From: Bisbaumannia pacifica | GTDB lineage: Bacteria > Pseudomonadota > Gammaproteobacteria > Pseudomonadales > Halomonadaceae | Reading direction: 5' to 3' | DNA length: 64,000 bases | Assembly (NCBI RefSeq): GCF_007989625.1 | Contig: NZ_BJUK01000005.1 | Span: forward strand, 1-64,000 | Part shown: positions 20,017 through 32,132 of the stretch, in pieces | How positions within the stretch are numbered: the stretch's first letter is position 1 | How the letters are laid out: each line of letters begins with the position of its first letter | Position numbers and translations under genes: made by a program | Notes under the pieces: generated by a model | What the model was told of the DNA's origin: nothing | Databases searched by the model: none | The model's input: only the letters and a program-made list of their open reading frames with translations

Positions 20017-20379
20017 TCAATCGGCCTGGTCGATATCACACAGCAACGGGTGCTGGCACTCTCTGGCATATTGATTGACCTGGTGGCTTTTGGTTTCCGC
20101 GATATCACGCGTAAAGATGCCGCAGGTCGCCTTGCCCTGGGTATGCACCGCCAACATCACCTGCACCGCCTTCTCCTGATCCATATGAAAGAAGGTCTGC
20201 AGTACCTCCACCACGAACTCCATGGGGGTGAAGTCGTCGTTATGCAAGATCACCTTGTACATGGGGGGGCGGGCCAGCTCCGGGTCGGCGCTCTGCACCG
20301 CCAGGTCGCCATCGCCCTCCTCCTCGGGTCGGGTCATGCCGGCGATGGCACCCCGCCAGGGTTCTTCTGTCTTGAACAT
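20017..20379 (-). CDS. clpS: ATP-dependent Clp protease adaptor ClpS
   Basis: Adaptor that recognises N-degron residues (Leu, Phe, Tyr, Trp) and docks on the ClpA N-domain. The protein has 120 residues from the ATG at 20379; a GTG three codons upstream is an alternative start. The core motif reads [23 protein letters not shown], with the conserved Asn-Asp-Asp pocket, followed by [33 protein letters not shown]. It precedes clpA on the same strand. In Pseudomonas a cold-shock gene usually sits between clpS and icd; here only 195 bases with hairpins separate them. Confidence 0.96.
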   Translation of the reverse strand: MFKTEEPWRGAIAGMTRPEEEGDGDLAVQSADPELARPPMYKVILHNDDFTPMEFVVEVLQTFFHMDQEKAVQVMLAVHTQGKATCGIFTRDIAETKSHQVNQYARECQHPLLCDIDQAD

Positions 20380-20511
20380 ATGAAGCACTATCCATTTCTA
20401 CAAGCCGACCGGCGCTGGGCGTCTCAACCCTGCTTGGACGCCCGCCCCGGTGGCGGGTTCATTTATCAAGATGCGGCCTGACGGACACGCATGCAAGCGC
20501 CGGACGCAAAA

Positions 20512-20540
20512 GGCCCCCGCCCGTCAGTCGGGCGGGGGCC
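20512..20540 (-). terminator. Terminator of icd
   Basis: A perfect 12-bp GC stem (20512-20523 with 20529-20540) and 5-nt loop are followed on the minus strand by TTTTGCG. It starts 35 bases past the icd stop codon. A second smaller GC hairpin follows at about 20441-20457. Confidence 0.85.
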
Positions 20541-20574
20541 ACAGCGCTCGCGTGCCGAGAGCGAGCGAAGCCGC

Positions 20575-22890
<2,316 letters not shown>

Positions 22891-23005
22891 CTATGCGGCC
22901 CGCCCGGCAAGGCGATGAGACCGGGTCTTGCGAGGAACATCGGCGCCCGGCAGGTTGCTTGTAGCAGGCCCCGACGTATCGAGGGCGCTCCCGGCGAGCG
23001 GCGGC

Positions 23006-23014
23006 ATTATACCA
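23006..23014 (-). promoter_or_regulatory. Probable extended -10 promoter of icd
   Basis: On the minus strand this reads TGGTATAAT, a consensus -10 with the TGn extension. The -35 region is weak, as is common for extended -10 promoters. It would give a 5' leader of nearly 190 bases before the icd ATG. Confidence 0.55.
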
Positions 23015-23103
23015 GCGCGCCCGGTTCGACGCATAAGCAATAAGGGTAAGGGCCTCTCCTCTCCCCCTGCCATCCCGCCCCGCTTGCCGGTAAGCTTGCC
23101 CTT

Positions 23104-23751
23104 ATGAGCACCCTCTACCTACTCCACAAGCCCTATCGCATGCTTTCCCAGTTCACCGACCGCGCGGCCGGTGCGGAGCGCCGCGCCACCCTGGCCGATA
23201 TCATCCGGGTGCCAGGCATCTATCCGGCGGGGCGCCTCGACCACGACTCCGAAGGCTTGCTGCTGCTCTCCGATGACGGCGAGCTGATCCATCGCATCAG
23301 CCACCCCCGCCACAAGCAGCCCAAGACCTATCGGGTCCAGGTCGAGGGCGTGCCCGATGACGCCGCCCTGGAGGCGCTGCGTCGCGGCGTCACCCTGGGC
23401 GACGGCCCCACCCGCCCCGCCAAGGTGCGTCGCCTGGACGCCTCTGGCCTGGCGGAGCGCGACCCGCCCCTGGACCCCAGGCGCCATCCGGTGACCACCT
23501 GGCTGGAGCTGACCATCAGCGAGGGGCGCAATCGCCAGGTGCGGCGCATGACCGCCCATGTGGGGCACCCCACCCTGCGCCTGGTGCGCATCGCCATCGG
23601 CCCCTGGCGCCTGGATGGCCTGGCTCCGGGGGAGTGGCGCCGCGAGACCCTGCATGCCTCGGTCAAGCCCCAGGGACGCCCCGCCAAGGGCGCTGGACGC
23701 GGCGGCAAGCCGGCGAGCCGGGGCCACGCCAAGCCGAGACGCGGCCGATGA
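23104..23751 (+). CDS. rluE: 23S rRNA pseudouridine synthase, RluE type
   Basis: Converts a 23S rRNA uridine (2457 in E. coli) to pseudouridine. The catalytic Asp is D46 in the signature AGRLDHDSEGLLLL. The protein starts at once with LYLLHKPYRMLSQFTD and has no S4 domain, as expected for RluE rather than RluB. The motif SEGRNRQVRRMTAHVGHPTLRLVR is also typical. A lysine/arginine/glycine-rich tail of about 30 residues, probably disordered and RNA-contacting, ends the 215-residue protein. Its TGA overlaps the nudJ ATG, so the two are coupled. Confidence 0.92.
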   Translation: MSTLYLLHKPYRMLSQFTDRAAGAERRATLADIIRVPGIYPAGRLDHDSEGLLLLSDDGELIHRISHPRHKQPKTYRVQVEGVPDDAALEALRRGVTLGDGPTRPAKVRRLDASGLAERDPPLDPRRHPVTTWLELTISEGRNRQVRRMTAHVGHPTLRLVRIAIGPWRLDGLAPGEWRRETLHASVKPQGRPAKGAGRGGKPASRGHAKPRRGR

Positions 23752-24197
23752 GTCGCTGGAGCCCCCGGGTCACCGTGGCCTGTGTGGTGGAGCATGACGG
23801 CCGCTACCTGATGGTGGAAGAGGAGCGCGGCGGCCCCGCCACCCTCTTCAATCAGCCCGCCGGTCACCTGGAGCCGGACGAGCGCCTGGTCGAGGCGGTG
23901 TGTCGCGAGGCGCTCGAGGAGACCGCCTGGCGGGTCACTCCCCGGGCCTACCTGGGACTCTACTGCTTTCGCACCGATTCGGGGCTGACCTTCCACAGTC
24001 ATGGCTTTGTCGCCCGGGCCGAGGTCCGCCTCGAACGCGCCCTCGATAGCGACATCCTCGCCTGCCACTGGCTGACCCTCGACGAACTGGAGGCCCTGGA
24101 CCGGGACGGCCGCCTGCGTAGCCCCCTGGTGTTACGGCGCATCCATGACGCCGCGGCGGGGCGTCACTACCCGCTGGGCGTGATCCACGACCTCTAG
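23748..24197 (+). CDS. nudJ: Nudix hydrolase, NudJ-like phosphatase
   Basis: A 149-residue Nudix-fold enzyme; NudJ of E. coli hydrolyses thiamine pyrophosphate precursors and nucleoside di/triphosphates. The Nudix box is [13 protein letters not shown] followed by [10 protein letters not shown]. All the acidic metal-binding residues (RE..EE) are there, but the final Gly of the consensus is Ala. The N-terminal [19 protein letters not shown] and the Phe-rich TFHSHGFVA stretch fit NudJ. The start ATG overlaps the rluE stop (ATGA), and lies next to mnmA as in other gammaproteobacteria. The exact substrate is not shown. Confidence 0.88.
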   Translation: MSRWSPRVTVACVVEHDGRYLMVEEERGGPATLFNQPAGHLEPDERLVEAVCREALEETAWRVTPRAYLGLYCFRTDSGLTFHSHGFVARAEVRLERALDSDILACHWLTLDELEALDRDGRLRSPLVLRRIHDAAAGRHYPLGVIHDL

Positions 24198-24225
24198 GTC
24201 GCGCGCCCGGGGGTTCCGGCCACCC

Positions 24226-24255
24226 TTACCGCCGATCGGCTCCGTCGGGTATAAT
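24226..24255 (+). promoter_or_regulatory. Probable promoter of mnmA-hflD(-purB)
   Basis: A consensus TATAAT (24250-24255) is preceded by TTACCG (24226-24231) with an 18-base spacer. Transcription would begin about 30 bases before the mnmA ATG, after the nudJ stop codon. Confidence 0.6.
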
Positions 24256-24294
24256 CCCCGCCTATTTGCCAGCCACGCCAATCCGAGAGCGTCT

Positions 24295-25430
24295 ATGTCA
24301 TCTTCGGGGTCATCTTCGGGCAAGGTCATCGTCGGCATGTCCGGCGGTGTCGATTCATCCGTGTCCGCCCTGCGGCTCCTCGAGCAGGGTTATCAGGTCG
24401 AAGGCCTGTTCATGAAGAACTGGGACGAGGACGACGGCACCGAGTACTGCACCGCCAAGGAGGACCTGGCGGATGCCCAGGCCGTGTGTGAGAAGCTGGG
24501 TATCAAGCTGCATACCGCCAACTTCGCTGCCGAGTACTGGGACAACGTCTTCGAGCACTTCCTGGCCGAGTACCGGGCCGGGCGCACGCCGAACCCGGAC
24601 ATCCTGTGTAACCGCGAAATCAAGTTCAAGGTGTTCCTAGACTACGCCGAGATGCTCGGCGCCGAGAAGATCGCCACCGGCCACTATGTGCGCCAGGGCG
24701 AAGTGCTCGGCCGCCTCGACGGCGAGACGCGGCCGCGGCTGCTCAAGGGGCTGGACCCCAACAAGGACCAGAGCTACTTCCTGCACGCCGTGCCGGAGGC
24801 CGCCATCGCTCGTACCCTCTTCCCGGTGGGCGAGCTGGAGAAGCCCGAGGTGCGCGCCATCGCCGAGCGTCACGACCTGGTGACCGCGCGCAAGAAGGAC
24901 TCCACCGGCATCTGTTTCATCGGCGAGCGGCGCTTCCGCGACTTCCTGCAACAGTACCTGCCGGCCCAGCCGGGACGCATCGAGACCCCAGGAGGCGAGG
25001 TCATCGGCGAGCATCTGGGGCTGATGTACTACACCCTGGGCCAGCGTCAGGGGCTCGGCATCGGCGGCCTGCCCAACCACTCCGAGGCGCCCTGGTACGT
25101 GGCCGCCAAGGACCTGGAGCGCAACGTCCTGGTCGCCGTCCAGGGCAAGCACCACCCGCTGCTCTACAGCGACAGCCTGGCCACCGAGGCCATGGACTGG
25201 GTGGCCGGCAAGCCCCCCGCGGCCGAGGCGCGGCTCACCGCCAAGACCCGCTACCGCCAGTCCGATGTGCCCTGCGTGATGCACGCTCGCGACGACGGCG
25301 GCGTCGAGGTGCACTTCGATGAGCCGCAGCGGGCGGTGACCCCGGGCCAGTCCCTGGTGCTCTATGATGGCGAGATCTGCCTCGGCGGCGGGGTGATCCG
25401 TGCGACCTGGAATCGGGCGGAGGCCGCCTC

Positions 25431-25434
<4 letters not shown>
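24295..25434 (+). CDS. mnmA: tRNA-specific 2-thiouridylase MnmA
   Basis: Puts sulfur on the wobble uridine 34 of tRNA-Lys, -Glu and -Gln, receiving persulfide from the Tus relay. The PP-loop SGGVDSS is at residues 16-22. The two catalytic cysteines are C105 ([11 protein letters not shown]) and C207 ([17 protein letters not shown]). The ending has the family GVEVHFDEP and [12 protein letters not shown]. Length is 379 residues; the first nine residues are Ser/Gly-rich and outside the conserved part, so a slightly later start is conceivable. Its stop overlaps the hflD ATG (ATGA), a conserved pair. Confidence 0.97.
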
Positions 25435-27460
<2,026 letters not shown>

Positions 27461-27564
27461 GCTGAAAGCCAGCTGCCGCCTCCGGTCATAGGCGCCAGGG
27501 GCGGCTCCCGGCTTCACGCTATGGCCCGGTTGCTCCTCCATCCCATTCGAGTCCCAGGATCCCT

Positions 27565-28767
27565 ATGTCGACCGATACGCCACTGCCCATGCTCGGCGGC
27601 CTCAGCGCCGCCGACTTCCTGCGCGACTACTGGCAGCGGAAGCCGCTGCTGATTCGCGGCGCCTTCCCCGATTTCCCGTGCCCCCTGGAGCCGGACGAGC
27701 TGGCCGGCCTGGCCTGCGAGGCCGGGGTGGAGGCACGCCTGGTGGAAGAACGCGGCCCCCAGGGCCCCTGGCAGGTCAGCCACGGCCCCTTCGATGAAAC
27801 CGCCTTCGCCAGGCTTCCCGAGCGCGACTGGACCCTGCTGGTCCAGGCGGTGGATCACTATGTCCCCCAGGTGGCCGAGCTCCTCGAGGCCTTCGCCTTC
27901 CTGCCACGCTGGCGCCTGGATGACATCATGATCAGCTACGCCCCCCCGGGCGGCAGCGTCGGCCCCCATGTGGACCAGTACGATGTCTTCCTGCTCCAGG
28001 GCAGCGGCCAGCGCCGCTGGCAACTGGGTGGGCGCGTCCCCGACGACGCCCCCATCCTCGACGGCATCGACCTGCGTATCCTCGAGCGCTTCGAGGTGAC
28101 GCCGGGAGAGGACTGGGTCCTGGAGCCGGGCGATATGCTCTATGTGCCGCCGGGTTGGGCCCACCACGGGGTCAGCCAGTCCGCGGACTGCATGACCCTC
28201 TCGGTGGGCTTCCGAGCGCCCTCCGCCGACGAGGCGGTGACCTCCTACGCCGACTACCTGGGCGAACAGCTACCCGCCTCGCTGCGCTACGCCGACACCG
28301 GCATGGCCCCGCCCGCCGACCCGGACGAGCTCGACGACGCGGCACTCGAGCGCATGCGCCGGCTGATCCTCGAGACCCTCGACGATCCCCAGCAGCTCGC
28401 CCAGTGGTTCGGCCGGGTGATGACCCAACCCAAGTACGTGGACCAACTGGTGCCCCAGGAGACGCCGCTGGCCGCCGACGAGCTTGTCGCCGAGCTACAG
28501 GACGGCGCCTGGCTGGAGCGCAGCCTGGGCTCGCGCTTCGCCTGGCGTCGGGAAGCCGACGGCCGCACCACCCTCTTCGTGGATGGCGACGGCCTGGCCT
28601 GCGACGCCGAGCTGGCCCGAACCCTGGCCTCGCGAGCCCCCCTGGATGCCCGCATCCTGACCTACCCCGGCGCCGCCGCCCTGCTGGTCGAGCTGCTCAA
28701 TCGTGGCAGCCTCGCCTGGCCCCTGGACGAGGCGGCGCTCGATGACGAGGAGACTGACCATGAGTGA
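27565..28767 (+). CDS. roxA: JmjC/cupin ribosomal oxygenase (RoxA/YcfD-like)
   Basis: Iron and 2-oxoglutarate dependent hydroxylase; E. coli YcfD hydroxylates an Arg of ribosomal protein L16. The 400-residue protein opens with FLRDYWQRKPLLIRGAFP. The iron triad is visible: H135 and D137 in GPHVDQYDVFLLQ and a His in PPGWAHHGVSQ near residues 200-201. The C-terminal half is the winged-helix/dimerisation part. AGGAT precedes the ATG. The next gene, an acetyltransferase, overlaps its 3' end by eight bases. L16 as target is inferred from the family. Confidence 0.92.
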   Translation: MSTDTPLPMLGGLSAADFLRDYWQRKPLLIRGAFPDFPCPLEPDELAGLACEAGVEARLVEERGPQGPWQVSHGPFDETAFARLPERDWTLLVQAVDHYVPQVAELLEAFAFLPRWRLDDIMISYAPPGGSVGPHVDQYDVFLLQGSGQRRWQLGGRVPDDAPILDGIDLRILERFEVTPGEDWVLEPGDMLYVPPGWAHHGVSQSADCMTLSVGFRAPSADEAVTSYADYLGEQLPASLRYADTGMAPPADPDELDDAALERMRRLILETLDDPQQLAQWFGRVMTQPKYVDQLVPQETPLAADELVAELQDGAWLERSLGSRFAWRREADGRTTLFVDGDGLACDAELARTLASRAPLDARILTYPGAAALLVELLNRGSLAWPLDEAALDDEETDHE

Positions 28768-29191
28768 TGCCATCACCATTCACCAGGGCGACTGGGAGGA
28801 GCTCGGTGAGACCGCCGGGCCCATCCGCCACCGGGTCTTCGTGGTGGAGCAGAAGGTGCCCGAGGAGGAGGAGTGGGACGGCCGCGACGCCATCAGCCTG
28901 CACTTCGTGGCCTATCGGGATGAGGTGGCGGTGGGCGCCGCCCGCCTGCTGCCGGACGCCCATATCGGCCGGGTGGCGGTGCTCGCCGAGGCCCGCGGCC
29001 AGGGCGTCGGCCAGCGCCTGGTGGCGGCGGCGGTGGAGGCCGCCCGCACCCAGGGCCACCCCAGCGTGGAGCTCTCCGCCCAGCTGCATGCCCTGCCCTT
29101 CTACGAGCAACTCGGCTTCGAAGCCTACGGCGACGACTTCCTCGACGCCGGAATCCCGCACCGCAACATGCGCCTATCCCTGGTGGATTGA
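28760..29191 (+). CDS. GNAT-family N-acetyltransferase
   Basis: A 143-residue acetyl-CoA dependent transferase. The acetyl-CoA loop is RGQGVGQRLVAAAVEAA after the strand IGRVAVLAEA, and the C-terminal ALPFYEQLGFEAYGDDFLDAGIPHRNM matches the ElaA/YjcF-like subgroup. The ATG at 28760 gives the family start (ITIHQGDWEEL). It overlaps roxA by eight bases, so the pair is probably co-translated. Substrate unknown. Confidence 0.88.
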   Translation: MSDAITIHQGDWEELGETAGPIRHRVFVVEQKVPEEEEWDGRDAISLHFVAYRDEVAVGAARLLPDAHIGRVAVLAEARGQGVGQRLVAAAVEAARTQGHPSVELSAQLHALPFYEQLGFEAYGDDFLDAGIPHRNMRLSLVD

Positions 29192-29245
29192 GGGCGGATC
29201 GAGTCTCCACCCTCGCCATGTCCAAACGAAAAGTCACTACACAAT

Positions 29246-29269
29246 GAGGGCCGCCCTAGGCCCTCTTGT
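29246..29269 (+). terminator. Terminator after the roxA-acetyltransferase pair
   Basis: A 7-bp perfect stem GAGGGCC/GGCCCTC with a 6-nt loop is followed by TTGT. It is short but well placed, about 55 bases past the acetyltransferase stop. Confidence 0.5.
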
Positions 29270-29354
29270 AGTCATGCTACAACGCCTTCTTCCCCTAAGT
29301 GTCGATTGTTGAGCCCAGCAGCCATGGGCCATAGTGGTTAGCAAGCCCGGCAGA

Positions 29355-29403
29355 AAACATTCGTTTGATGACGACCTTGTAGTCAGAGATTAAACATTCG
29401 TTT
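29355..29403 (+). promoter_or_regulatory. Two operator-like repeats upstream of aceA
   Basis: The 12-mer AAACATTCGTTT occurs at 29355-29366 and 29392-29403, with 37-bp spacing. Each copy is itself a partial palindrome (AAAC-N4-GTTT). They lie 140-190 bases before the aceA ATG and are likely binding sites for a regulator of isocitrate lyase. The regulator is unknown. Confidence 0.5.
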
Positions 29404-29544
29404 TAAACCGGCGCCGCCTTCGACCAAGGCAGCAGAGACAAACCACCGACGCTGGTCGACCCTGAAAGTACTTCGCAGGTGCAGCATCGATCGATACCTG
29501 TGGGTCACCGGCAAGGCTCGATACCACTGAGGAAGGAAGGCCCC

Positions 29545-31137
29545 ATGTCATACCAAGACGATATCAAGGCATTGACCCAACTGCGCGAGGCCATGGGCAG
29601 CAACTGGGCGAGCATCCGCCCCGAGAACGCCGCGCGCCTGCGTGCCCAGAACCGTTTCAAGACCGGCCTGGACATCGCCAAGTACACCGCCAAGATCATG
29701 CGCGAGGACATGGCCGCCTATGACGCCGACACCGCCCAGTACACTCAGTCGCTGGGCTGCTGGCACGGCTTCATCGGTCAGCAGAAGCTGATCTCCATCA
29801 AGAAGCACTTCGGGACCACCAAGCGCCGCTACCTCTACCTCTCCGGCTGGATGGTCGCCGCCCTGCGCTCCGAGTTCGGCCCTCTGCCCGACCAGTCCAT
29901 GCACGAGAAGACCAGCGTGGCCGGGCTGATCGAGGAACTCTACACCTTCCTGCGCCAGGCCGATGCCTGGGAGCTCAACCACCTGTTCCGCGCCCTGGAA
30001 GAGGCCAAGGCCGCCGGCGACGCCGCCAAGGTGGCCGAGCTCGAGGCCCAGATCGACAACCACGAGACCCATGTGGTGCCGATCATCGCCGATATCGACG
30101 CCGGTTTCGGCAACGCCGAGGCCACCTACCTGCTGGCCAAGAAGATGATCGAGGCAGGCGCCTGCTGCATCCAGATCGAAAACCAGGTCTCCGACGAGAA
30201 GCAGTGCGGCCATCAGGACGGCAAGGTCACCGTGCCCCACGAGGACTTCCTGGCCAAGATCAATGCCGTGCGCTACGCCTTCCTGGAACTGGGCGTGGAC
30301 GATGGCGTTATCGTCGCCCGCACCGACTCCCTGGGCGCCGGCCTGACCCAGAAGATCGCCGTGACCAAGGAGCCCGGCGACCTGGGCGACCAGTACAACG
30401 CCTTCCTGGACGGCGACGAGATCACCTCGGCCTCCGACATCGACAACGGCGACGTGGTCATCAAGCAGAACGGCAAGCTGGTCAAGGTCAAGCGCCTGGC
30501 CTCCGGCCTCTACCAGTTCAAGCCGGGCACCGGCGAGGATCGGGTGGTGCTGGACTGCATCACCAGCCTGCAGAACGGCGCCGACCTGCTGTGGATCGAG
30601 ACCGAGAAGCCCCACGTCGGCCAGATCGCCGGCATGGTCAACCGCATCCGCCAGGTGGTGCCGGACGCCAAGCTGGTCTACAACAACTCGCCCTCCTTCA
30701 ACTGGACCCTCAACTTCCGTCAGCAGGTGTTCGATGCCTGGGAGGCCGAAGGCAAGGACGTCGGCGCCTACGATCGCGCCAACCTGATGAGCGCCGAGTA
30801 CGACGCCACCGAACTGGGCCGCCTCGCCGACGAGTGGACCCAGAACTTCCAGCGTGATGCGGCGCGGGAGGCGGGGATCTTCCACCACCTGATCACCCTG
30901 CCCACCTACCACACCGCGGCCCTGTCCACCGACAACCTGGCCAAGGGCTACTTCGGCGACGAAGGCATGCTGGCCTATGTGGCCGGGGTTCAGCGCCGCG
31001 AGATTCGCGAGGGCATCGCCACGGTCAAGCACCAGGACATGGCCGGCTCCAATATCGGCGATGATCACAAGGAGTTCTTCCACGGCGATGCGGCCCTCAA
31101 GGCCGGTGGCAAGGACAACACCATGAATCAGTTCTGA
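29545..31137 (+). CDS. aceA: Isocitrate lyase
   Basis: Cleaves isocitrate to glyoxylate and succinate, the first step of the glyoxylate shunt used on acetate, fatty acids and other C2 sources. At 530 residues it is the longer class found in Pseudomonas, with an insert relative to the 434-residue E. coli enzyme. The catalytic cysteine motif appears as KQCGHQDGK, and the substrate-binding NNSPSFNW is present. The ATG at 29545 follows GGAAGGAAGG. It is monocistronic with a strong terminator; malate synthase is not nearby. Confidence 0.96.
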   Translation: MSYQDDIKALTQLREAMGSNWASIRPENAARLRAQNRFKTGLDIAKYTAKIMREDMAAYDADTAQYTQSLGCWHGFIGQQKLISIKKHFGTTKRRYLYLSGWMVAALRSEFGPLPDQSMHEKTSVAGLIEELYTFLRQADAWELNHLFRALEEAKAAGDAAKVAELEAQIDNHETHVVPIIADIDAGFGNAEATYLLAKKMIEAGACCIQIENQVSDEKQCGHQDGKVTVPHEDFLAKINAVRYAFLELGVDDGVIVARTDSLGAGLTQKIAVTKEPGDLGDQYNAFLDGDEITSASDIDNGDVVIKQNGKLVKVKRLASGLYQFKPGTGEDRVVLDCITSLQNGADLLWIETEKPHVGQIAGMVNRIRQVVPDAKLVYNNSPSFNWTLNFRQQVFDAWEAEGKDVGAYDRANLMSAEYDATELGRLADEWTQNFQRDAAREAGIFHHLITLPTYHTAALSTDNLAKGYFGDEGMLAYVAGVQRREIREGIATVKHQDMAGSNIGDDHKEFFHGDAALKAGGKDNTMNQF

Positions 31138-31165
31138 TCATGGCGCCAAGGTGAAACTGGAATTG

Positions 31166-31191
31166 GGGGAGGCGAAAGCCTCCCCTTTTTT
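31166..31191 (+). terminator. Terminator of aceA
   Basis: Stem GGGGAGGC/GCCTCCCC (31166-31173, 31178-31185) with GAAA tetraloop, followed by six T. A textbook intrinsic terminator 30 bases past the stop codon. Confidence 0.92.
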
Positions 31192-31626
31192 GGTCTGTGC
31201 GGCTCGCTATACGGCCACGACCGTGCGCGACCTGATGCGTAAGCACTGAGATACGCAAGAGAGAAAGGCGGTAGGGGCTATCGCATCTTGGCGCGAATAG
31301 CAGCGGAGAACTCGGCGATCCGGCGTCTGAGATTCCTACGCGACGGGGGCTCTTCGCTAGGGAGGGATGGGCCTCCAGGCATACAGGTATCGCAAGGCAA
31401 TGATCCAGCATGGTAAGCCGAGACTCCGTTGGGTTTCCGTCGCCGATAGAAAGCAACATGCTCTCCCTGTGGCGTCTACTCTCCACACATAGCGGCAACG
31501 AACAGGAGCGAGGAACGAGAGGGAACAAGAAGTAAGCGGCAGGGAGAGACAGACGCCAAGGGATGAGTAGCCCACAAAAAAAAGGTTCTTCGCAGATCAG
31601 CGGGAAGGCCTGGTTGGCCACTGGTG

Positions 31627-31730
31627 TTGTGGGAGTCCGGCTGTGCCGGACGATTGGGCGACGCAGTCGCCCTTGATGCCGGCTAGGGTCGCCCTTCGGG
31701 CGATATCGCGCGGAATCCGCGCTCCCACAA
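31627..31730. repeat. Composite palindromic element: four hairpins inside an outer inverted repeat
   Basis: Outer arms TTGTGGGAG (31627-31635) and CTCCCACAA (31722-31730) are perfectly complementary. Inside are four hairpins, each with a 3-nt loop: 31636-31650 (6-bp stem), 31656-31672 (7 bp), 31689-31703 (6 bp) and 31708-31722 (6 bp). This resembles REP/BIME-type intergenic elements of pseudomonads, which also begin with TGTGGGAG. Only one copy is in the window, so family membership is inferred. Confidence 0.75.
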
Positions 31731-31846
31731 AAACCGCGGCAGCGGCTTGAAGGGCGACATAGAATCTCCCACGGAAACCATGGTGGCGGCACTGAAAAGG
31801 AGCATGGAATCTCCCGCGACAGGATTCACGCCAAGGTGTGATGAAC

Positions 31847-31883
31847 TAAAAAAACGCCCCCCTTGCCGATGGCAAGGGGGGCG
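31847..31883 (-). terminator. Terminator of the 74-residue protein gene
   Basis: A 13-bp perfect stem (31855-31867 with 31871-31883) and 3-nt loop is followed on the minus strand by a run of T. It lies 25 bases past the stop codon. Confidence 0.92.
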
Positions 31884-31907
31884 AAGTTGATGGCCAGGCT
31901 AGGAGAC

Positions 31908-32132
31908 TTACTCCTCGTCAACGGCGGCCATGCGGGTCTCCCCGGCATGCACCTCTTCCCAGGCCTCGTCGAGGGTGTAGCCCAGGCGAGTATCGATGGT
32001 GTCGATCACCTCGAGAGCATCTTGCAGGGACTCGCCCTTGCCCTTCAGGGCGACCACTAGCCGGGCCAGGTCCTTCTTGCTGAAGCTGCTGGCAATAAGG
32101 TCGGCTTGTTGGCTCAGTTCGGTGCAGTTCAT
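31908..32132 (-). CDS. Small acidic helical protein of unknown function
   Basis: A 74-residue soluble protein, rich in Asp/Glu and Leu, predicted mainly helical, with no membrane segment. Reading: MNCTELSQQADLIASSF, then SKKDLARLVVALKGKGESL, then TLDEAWEEVHAGETRMAAVDEE. I do not recognise a family. AGAGGA lies about eight bases before the ATG, and a strong terminator follows, so it is a real, separately transcribed gene. Its upstream region is long (about 270 bases to the next landmark) and has several GC hairpins. A regulatory or stress-related partner protein is one guess, without evidence. Confidence 0.75.
   Translation of the reverse strand: MNCTELSQQADLIASSFSKKDLARLVVALKGKGESLQDALEVIDTIDTRLGYTLDEAWEEVHAGETRMAAVDEE

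Larger units (their letters stand above)
29192..29544. other. 353-bp intergenic control region upstream of aceA
   Basis: No coding sequence was found. It holds a terminator for the acetyltransferase gene (29246-29265), two copies of CTTGTAGTCA, and two copies of AAACATTCGTTT, and it is AT-richer than its surroundings. These features fit a regulated aceA promoter. Confidence 0.6.
31138..31907. other. 770-bp gene-poor region
   Basis: It contains the aceA terminator at the left and the terminator of the small minus-strand gene at the right. In the centre is a composite palindromic element (31627-31730). Between 31200 and 31620 base composition is less GC-rich than neighbouring genes and no frame shows recognisable protein similarity. 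A direct repeat of the type GAATCTCCC followed by CG appears near 31764 and 31808. It could hold a small RNA or a decayed insertion; I see no decisive sign of either. Confidence 0.55.

Noticed and set aside
17614-20481. A 955-codon open frame opposite clpA and clpS
   Set aside because: It spans two real genes and their gap on the other strand, with His/Gly/Leu-rich composition typical of shadows.
31097-31792. A 231-codon minus-strand frame after aceA
   Set aside because: It overlaps the aceA end, its terminator and the palindromic element, and the translation shows no domain or ribosome-binding site support.
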